This document shows, in pieces, positions 59,981 through 64,000 of a DNA stretch of 64,000 nucleotides. Numbering within the stretch: position 1 is the first letter of the stretch; every line of letters starts with the position of its first letter. Origin of the DNA: Halanaeroarchaeum sp. HSR-CO (lineage in GTDB: Archaea; Halobacteriota; Halobacteria; Halobacteriales; Halobacteriaceae); contig NZ_CP087724.1 of assembly GCF_024972755.1 (NCBI RefSeq), positions 186,001-250,000 on the forward strand. Direction: 5' to 3'. The translations under genes and the position numbers were made by a program. Below the pieces are notes generated by a model. That model worked only from the letters and a program-made list of their open reading frames with translations. It was not told the DNA's origin and did not search any database.

Positions 59981-60828
59981 CCGACCCGCTTCGCTTTTCT
60001 CGCGCCGAAGCCCGATTCGAGCACGCCGACCGGTACGACCGCGGCAGCCGCTACAACGACCGCCACCTGGCAGACGTCGAGATCGTCCAGGATGGCGTCA
60101 ACCGCTTCGCCGTCCGATTCCCGGACAGCGACGAGGGCCACGTCGTCGACCTGGAGGCTACTCCTGAGGGCTACCAGGGCACCTGCACCTGTCCGGACTT
60201 CGAGTTCCGCTCGACCGTCTGCAAGCACATGTGGGCGGTCTTCGCCGACCCCGACTCACCGGTCGTCGACGAGTCGGACGGCCGCACACCGCCCGCTCGT
60301 CGTGCCATGACCGACGGTGGCACCGCCGTCGCGACGACGTCGACGACGTCGAACGGTCGGGCACCCAGCTACGGCGACCTCGTCGAGCAGGCCGTCGCCG
60401 AGTACGTCGCCCTCGAGTTGATCGATGCGCCCTTCTACGACGCGAGAGCCACGAAGAAGACGCCGGGCCCCATCGAGCCGGGCACGCCTATCCAAATCAA
60501 GGGTGCTCAGGAACGAATCAAGAACGGGACCGACCGCAACGGGAACCAGAAGTACACCGCTGGCCGGCTCACGATCTGGCGCGAGGAACTCCTGCACCTA
60601 CTCATGGACGGCGGTCGGTACGTCGTCGCGGTCTACGCCGACGACCGCGACCCCTCTGATCCCGGATTTATCGACAAGTTCCGAGTGCTAACTCCCGACC
60701 AGATCGAGACGGCGGTCCAATCGAACGACGCCGACGCCGACCCGTGGCACGACGCCCACCGGCCGAGCAAGGGCGAGCGTGCAAAATTGGCCTGGAAAAA
60801 GGTGCTGGGGGCCGATCCCGATGTCTAA
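59977..60828 (+). CDS. SWIM zinc-finger protein
   Basis: 283 aa. The SWIM motif CTCPDFEFRSTVCKH (CxCxnCxH) is near residues 68-82, after a preceding beta region (HVVDLEATPEGYQG). A linker rich in Thr/Ser follows, then a domain with PIQIKGAQERIKNGTDRNGN and YTAGRLTIWREELLHLL. SWIM domains bind nucleic acids or proteins and are common in archaeal mobile elements. The start overlaps the stop of the RHH gene by 4 bases. Confidence 0.88.
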   Translation: MTDPLRFSRAEARFEHADRYDRGSRYNDRHLADVEIVQDGVNRFAVRFPDSDEGHVVDLEATPEGYQGTCTCPDFEFRSTVCKHMWAVFADPDSPVVDESDGRTPPARRAMTDGGTAVATTSTTSNGRAPSYGDLVEQAVAEYVALELIDAPFYDARATKKTPGPIEPGTPIQIKGAQERIKNGTDRNGNQKYTAGRLTIWREELLHLLMDGGRYVVAVYADDRDPSDPGFIDKFRVLTPDQIETAVQSNDADADPWHDAHRPSKGERAKLAWKKVLGADPDV

Positions 60829-61078
60829 GGCCGGTCGACGGCTGGACGTCGAGGACGACGAGCGCCCCCGCTACCCGGCCATCGCAAAGCGGATCGGCGA
60901 GGATCCCGCCCGATATCTCGCCGAGCCGGACAAGACTACCTACGCGGTCATCCGGGGCATCACCGACGGGACACGCCTGGACTGTTGGTTTGCCGTCGAG
61001 GAGGACCTCGGGCCCCGTGAGGACGTGCTCGCCGCGCTGAACGAGCGCAGAGCGGCCATCCGGGAGGGGTCGGCGTGA
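60821..61078 (+). CDS. element protein of unknown function, 85 aa
   Basis: Starts MSKAGRRLDVEDDERPRYPA and includes LAEPDKTTYAVIRGITDGTR and RLDCWFAVEEDLGPREDV. Mixed alpha/beta, soluble, charged. The start overlaps the SWIM stop by 8 bases; the stop overlaps the next start. No family recognised. Tight coupling suggests it belongs to the same transcript and probably the same process. Confidence 0.7.
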   Translation: MSKAGRRLDVEDDERPRYPAIAKRIGEDPARYLAEPDKTTYAVIRGITDGTRLDCWFAVEEDLGPREDVLAALNERRAAIREGSA

Positions 61079-61404
61079 GCGGACAGACAAAGTCGCCAGA
61101 CTCGTCGGTTCCGCTGTCGTCACTAACGACCCGGACGAAGGCCAAGAAGGTCCTCAACGCCGACCTGGCAGAAACGCTCCAAGCAACCTTCGAAACCAAT
61201 CGTGAGGTCTATGTCCGAGGCACTGACGCAGGCCTCTACGTGGTCGGATACGGGTCAGGTGGAGGACTCTACATGGCTCGAATATTGGCCCCCGACGTCG
61301 TCGAAAACATGCTTTCTGGAGCGACTTGCCGAGTAATCCACGACGAGACCGCGCTTCCGCACGCAGTCCGGTATCCCGCATTCGAGGAGAATGACGATGA
61401 GTGA
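61075..61404 (+). CDS. element protein of unknown function, 109 aa
   Basis: GTG start at 61075 with GGGAGGGG just upstream; product starts with SGQTKSPDSSVPLSSLTTRT. A beta-rich middle (NREVYVRGTDAGLYVVGYGS, YMARILAPDVVENML) and a Cys (TCRVIHDE). No known domain. The 3' end overlaps the DpdA-like gene. Confidence 0.65.
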   Translation: MSGQTKSPDSSVPLSSLTTRTKAKKVLNADLAETLQATFETNREVYVRGTDAGLYVVGYGSGGGLYMARILAPDVVENMLSGATCRVIHDETALPHAVRYPAFEENDDE

Positions 61405-62311
61405 CAAATTAGATGCGGGAGTTGATCATCACGGGAGGGTCGCAAACCACCCCGATGAGTTCCGTGCCACCGCCGACGAATTGGACACGTTTGACCCGGG
61501 TCTCGCACTGGGGTACTTCCGCCGGCTGGAGGTCCTTCTCGAAGCGAGTCCGGTCCGCATCTACGCCGCCTCGTCGCTCAAGCACCCTTGGCCGTACCGA
61601 CTCCAGAACGCCGCAGAGTCCTATCCTGCTTCGTTCTGGCGGTCACAAGACCGGATCATGGACTCGGCGATATCGAAGGATCTGACGAATGCGGAGGTCC
61701 TCGAACACGCCGTCGATCGCCACGCAACGGCGGTCGTGGCGAAGGATCACCTGCACGATCGCGACGCCACCACCGAGAGTATCCGCGAGTTCGTCGATGT
61801 CCACCACCCGGAGAAACACCCGAGGGCGTACATTCCGCTTCAACCACCATACGACGAACATGTCGCAGACGTCTACCCGATAATCGAGGAGTCTCACCTC
61901 GATCACCGATACATGCTTGGCGGTCTCAAAGACGCGCCGACGAGCCAACGCGTCGATTCCCTACTCGAATTTCGCGAAGCGGTCGGGGCTGAACCGGAGG
62001 TTCACGGTCTCGGCTGGGGACTCGACGACGAGCTTGTGAGTGCCGTCAGGGAGGAACCGACACTTCTCGATTCGGTGGACAACAGCACCCTATCCCAGGC
62101 ACTTCGAAACGGGAGAATCGTCGATAAACGCTGGCAGGCGAGACCGTTCGGCGTCGTCGACGAGGGGCAATATCAGAACACCACGATGGGAGCGTTCGAG
62201 TTCGCCTGTTTGGTTCAGGCGACCCATCGCATGACGCGGTTCAACGAGGAATTCGGAGTGAAAAGTCAATCGACGGTCGCTGATTTCGGGGGTGTTCAGG
62301 CCGATGACTGA
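61397..62311 (+). CDS. tRNA-guanine transglycosylase-like (DpdA-like) protein
   Basis: 304 aa. Motifs in the order of TGT-type TIM barrels: RIYAASSLKHPW, then RIMDSAISKDL (MDS where TGT has a LDSG-like site), YIPLQPPYDEHV, YMLGGLKDAPTSQRVDSLLE, EVHGLGWGLDDEL and LLDSVDNSTLSQAL (DSVD where TGT has its catalytic Asp). This is the layout of phage and element-encoded DpdA-type proteins that insert 7-deazaguanine bases into DNA. The start is the ATG at 61397, 6 bases after GAGGAGA, which decides it over the ATG at 61391. Assignment by motif reading, not search. Confidence 0.62.
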   Translation: MSDKLDAGVDHHGRVANHPDEFRATADELDTFDPGLALGYFRRLEVLLEASPVRIYAASSLKHPWPYRLQNAAESYPASFWRSQDRIMDSAISKDLTNAEVLEHAVDRHATAVVAKDHLHDRDATTESIREFVDVHHPEKHPRAYIPLQPPYDEHVADVYPIIEESHLDHRYMLGGLKDAPTSQRVDSLLEFREAVGAEPEVHGLGWGLDDELVSAVREEPTLLDSVDNSTLSQALRNGRIVDKRWQARPFGVVDEGQYQNTTMGAFEFACLVQATHRMTRFNEEFGVKSQSTVADFGGVQADD

Positions 62312-62756
62312 GGTGGTTCTCGTGTCCTGCTCGAAGTCGAAGCGTGAGGGCGTCCACAGAGCGGCCGACCTCTACGGGCCGAGTGACATCTTCCAAAAAC
62401 GGAGGACGTTCTCACGTCGGGAAGGCGATTACTGGGGCGTTCTTTCCGGGAAATACGGCTATCTCCGCCCCTGGGAAGCTGTCCCTGATTACGAGATGCA
62501 CCGGAGCGAACGGTCTGACGTGTGGGCGGCTTTCGTCCTCCGAGATCTCCTCCCCGACCTGGATTACTGGGGCGCCGACAGGGTAACGATTCTCGCCGGA
62601 AAGGCGTACGTCGACCCGCTTCTCGCGGAGTTGGAAGCGGAGGGTTACGACGTTCTGGATTACAACCGAGGTCTCCGACCCGGTGAGAGAAAAGCCGCGT
62701 TGAAGGAAGCGAATCAGCCCGGAAAACAGGGCACTCTCACGGAGGTTGAGGCATGA
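62304..62756 (+). CDS. DUF6884-like protein
   Basis: 150 aa. TEVVLVSCSKSKREGVHRAA is the typical start; DLYGPSDIFQKRRTF, WGVLSGKYGYLRPWEAVPDY and TILAGKAYVDPLLAELEAEG follow the DUF6884 pattern. The fold is thought to relate to YaaA-type proteins; the biochemical role is unknown. It overlaps the DpdA-like gene by 8 bases, suggesting a joint function, perhaps in base modification or DNA handling. Confidence 0.72.
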   Translation: MTEVVLVSCSKSKREGVHRAADLYGPSDIFQKRRTFSRREGDYWGVLSGKYGYLRPWEAVPDYEMHRSERSDVWAAFVLRDLLPDLDYWGADRVTILAGKAYVDPLLAELEAEGYDVLDYNRGLRPGERKAALKEANQPGKQGTLTEVEA

Positions 62757-62986
62757 CTAAAAACGAACAACTTGCCCGCGGAGTTGAACGCGACGACATC
62801 CGATACTCTCGCGAGTGTCCCGAGTGCGAAGCGACGACCTTCCAGTTCGAGCGGTGTCACGAGTGCGGGGACATCCCCTGGAAGAACGAAAACACACCTT
62901 CCGATTCTATATACGGAAACGGAAGTTCGGAGGCCAAAACCGACCGGAAGTATATAAACGGTGTCGGGGGTGAGGTGCCCAAATGA
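62753..62986 (+). CDS. small zinc-finger protein before the integrase, 77 aa
   Basis: SRECPECEATTFQFERCHEC at residues about 19-38 carries four cysteines in a zinc-ribbon arrangement. The tail IYGNGSSEAKTDRKYINGVG is polar. It starts 6 bases after GGAGGT and overlaps the DUF6884-like stop. Its last codons contain the TATA box of the integrase gene. Confidence 0.72.
   Translation: MTKNEQLARGVERDDIRYSRECPECEATTFQFERCHECGDIPWKNENTPSDSIYGNGSSEAKTDRKYINGVGGEVPK
62951..62958 (+). promoter_or_regulatory. TATA box of the integrase inside the preceding gene
   Basis: TATATAAA lies 25-32 bases before the integrase ATG at 62983, inside the zinc-finger coding sequence. The spacing fits a leaderless integrase transcript separate from the upstream row of genes. 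Confidence 0.65.
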
Positions 62987-63579
62987 CGAATTCGGAAGTT
63001 GCGTGGCTCAAGCCTGACCAGGTCGAGGCGATGCGCGACGTCGCACACCAGGGACGAAATGGTCACCGCGACGAGGCGCTCGTCACTCTGCTCTACGACA
63101 CGGGCCTTCGTCGAGCCGAGGCCGCAGCCATCGACAGGGACATGCTCGACCTCGACGACGGGACCCTCTTCGTCCCGGGTCCGATCCAGAAGGACTACCC
63201 CAACGACAACTCACCACCGCCGGTGACGATGGAACTCGACCAGTCCGGCGATCTCCGGACGGTTCGCTCACTACGGGCGTTCATCTCGTCGAGAACCGAC
63301 ACCAGTATCGCGCTGTGGCCGGGGCGCTCGACTGACCGTCTATCGCCGAAGGCCATCAACAACGTGGTGAAGCGACTGGCAGAGCGGGCCGACGTTCGGC
63401 CGCACCTCCAGGTCGGCCAGGGCGAGCCCGACGACGTCTCGGCACACACGCTACGCCACTCGGTCGCCTACCGGATGCTCCGGATCGAGGGCAAGGACAT
63501 CTACGCCGTCAAGGGCCGGCTTCGACACGCTTCTCTCTCGACGACCGACCGGAAGTACGCTCATTTAGATACCGTCTGA
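62983..63579 (+). CDS. tyrosine recombinase/integrase, short form
   Basis: 198 aa. Catalytic-domain landmarks: YDTGLRRAEAAAI (Arg), VSAHTLRHSVAYRML (His-x-x-Arg), GRLRHASLSTTDRKYAHL (second His and the nucleophilic Tyr near the C-terminus). The N-terminal core-binding domain is very short, so it is close to a minimal catalytic integrase. It should insert the element into the tRNA-Pro 3' end. Start ATG 62983 overlaps the previous stop and has its own promoter. Confidence 0.9.
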   Translation: MTNSEVAWLKPDQVEAMRDVAHQGRNGHRDEALVTLLYDTGLRRAEAAAIDRDMLDLDDGTLFVPGPIQKDYPNDNSPPPVTMELDQSGDLRTVRSLRAFISSRTDTSIALWPGRSTDRLSPKAINNVVKRLAERADVRPHLQVGQGEPDDVSAHTLRHSVAYRMLRIEGKDIYAVKGRLRHASLSTTDRKYAHLDTV

Positions 63580-63610
63580 TCGAACTTCCGATTCCATTCT
63601 CGAATTCGCT

Positions 63611-63626
63611 TCAGACCGCCGTCTGA
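63611..63626 (+). terminator. hairpin after the integrase gene
   Basis: TCAGAC-CGCC-GTCTGA, a perfect 6-bp stem with a 4-base loop, 32 bases after the integrase stop, followed by a T-containing stretch. Possible transcript end. Confidence 0.45.
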
Positions 63627-63847
63627 GCGATTTCGCTTTACCCATGTCCAATCGGTCGCACCGTCGCGCTCTCTCCACGCTCCGCTGGTGTCCCTCTACG
63701 AGAACGTCGGCAAATGAAAAGGCTACAACCGCAGACGTTCGCGAACCGGGCCGAGCAACTGAACGAGCCGGCGCTCTGAATAAGCCATGAAGACGACAAG
63801 CATCCACAACGGTACCTCGACCGTCTGTGAAAGGGCTTCAGCGGGCA
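63627..63847. other. 221-base gap right of the integrase
   Basis: No gene of good quality. A 21-codon frame from about 63715 (MKRLQPQTFANRAEQLNEPA) may be chance. Composition is less GC-rich than the chromosome. No copy of the tRNA-Pro 3' end is present. Confidence 0.4.
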
Positions 63848-64000
63848 TCATTCGAACCGCCGAGGGTCCGGCGCTCCCTCCGCCTGCCGTATCGCCTTCC
63901 GGTTTGCTCGGGCGATGCGACGATTATCCTCCACGATCTCGATTACGCCGTCGCCGTCGATCTCGTCGGACCCCTTGAGCAATCGAAGGCTTTCGTTGGC
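63848..64000 (-). CDS. partial gene running off the right edge
   Basis: The last 50 codons of a minus-strand gene, ending in IRQAEGAPDPRRFE and a TGA at 63848. The upstream residues are ANESLRLLKGSDEIDGDGVI and EIVEDNRRIARANRKA: acidic then basic helical. Only the C-terminus is in the window. No family recognised. It could be element or chromosomal DNA. Confidence 0.55.
   Translation of the reverse strand, partial: ANESLRLLKGSDEIDGDGVIEIVEDNRRIARANRKAIRQAEGAPDPRRFE

Larger units (their letters stand above)
59094..63579 (+). mobile_element. integrative element beside tRNA-Pro(CGG)
   Basis: From the tRNA 3' end to the integrase stop, about 4.5 kb. Nine same-strand genes overlap mostly by 4-14 bases, unlike the chromosome around them. 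Contents: CxxC finger, RHH, SWIM, two unknowns, DpdA-like, DUF6884-like, second finger, tyrosine integrase. Shine-Dalgarno-like motifs (GGAGGTG, GAGGAGA, GGAGGT) precede several starts, whereas chromosomal genes look mostly leaderless. No copy of the tRNA 3' end was found on the right up to 64000, so the right boundary is unknown and may lie outside the window. Confidence 0.75.

Noticed and set aside
61397-62311. A host archaeosine tRNA-guanine transglycosylase (tgtA)
   Set aside because: At 304 aa it lacks a PUA domain and the length of archaeal TgtA, and it sits in a mobile element, so a DpdA-like protein is preferred.
63589-63620. Possible right attachment site after the integrase
   Set aside because: The stretch CGATTCCATTCTCGAATTCGC looks vaguely like the tRNA-Pro T-arm, but it does not align without several gaps and lacks the acceptor bases.

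Overview
The window is chromosomal DNA from a halophilic archaeon (class Halobacteria). Base composition is GC-rich, the proteins are strongly acidic, and many starts look leaderless, with a TATA-like box about 25-35 bases upstream. Gene content is archaeal and haloarchaeal: an S-layer glycoprotein with a haloarchaeal signal peptide and PGF-CTERM tail, aIF5B, Pus10, TrmY, NOB1, a proteasome-activating ATPase, SecF-SecD, RPA3, a PDCD5-like protein, a Tfx-type regulator and a pyruvoyl arginine decarboxylase. I cannot name the genus from the sequence alone.

Layout. 0-9.6 kb: a ParA-like protein, a HIT protein with an unusual insertion, ileS, prs with a microprotein, glmM-like, and two secreted proteins. 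9.7-15 kb: two orphan sensor histidine kinases around small proteins and an AIM24-family gene. 15-20 kb: the S-layer gene, flanked on one side by a decayed helix-turn-helix gene full of palindromes and on the other by a small gene remnant beside tRNA-Pro(TGG). 20-33 kb: an unusual malate/lactate dehydrogenase-like gene, a Ski2-type helicase, a site-2 protease with CBS domains, a partly duplicated tRNA-His, RPA3 and its partner, and a sugar nucleotidyltransferase/FAD oxidoreductase pair. 33-42 kb: PDCD5-like, hisS, truA, pepF, a radical SAM/SPASM protein, Pan and pdaD. 42-59 kb: metY, infB, PRC-barrel/nob1, a CPBP protease, pgi, secFD, ogt, rnhB, pus10 and trmY. 59-63.6 kb: an integrated element lying directly against the 3' end of tRNA-Pro(CGG).

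How genes work together. Pus10 makes pseudouridine 54 in tRNA and TrmY methylates it; both genes are here, separated by one membrane-protein gene. RPA3 and its associated protein abut. SecF and SecD overlap by 4 bases. Several convergent genes share a single tetranucleotide as the stop codon of both strands.

The most novel part is the element at 59.1-63.6 kb. It is a tightly overlapping row of nine genes: small zinc fingers, a ribbon-helix-helix protein, a SWIM protein, two unknowns, a tRNA-guanine-transglycosylase-like (DpdA-like) protein, a DUF6884-type protein and a short tyrosine integrase. Three copies of TGTATACA, spaced close to whole helical turns, lie near its left end. It could be a DNA 7-deazaguanine-modification cassette that draws on the host preQ0 pool. 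A second unusual feature is a family of small perfect hairpins, most with 3-base loops, found inside the HIT gene, in the decayed gene at 15.8 kb and in the long gap before the PDCD5-like gene.
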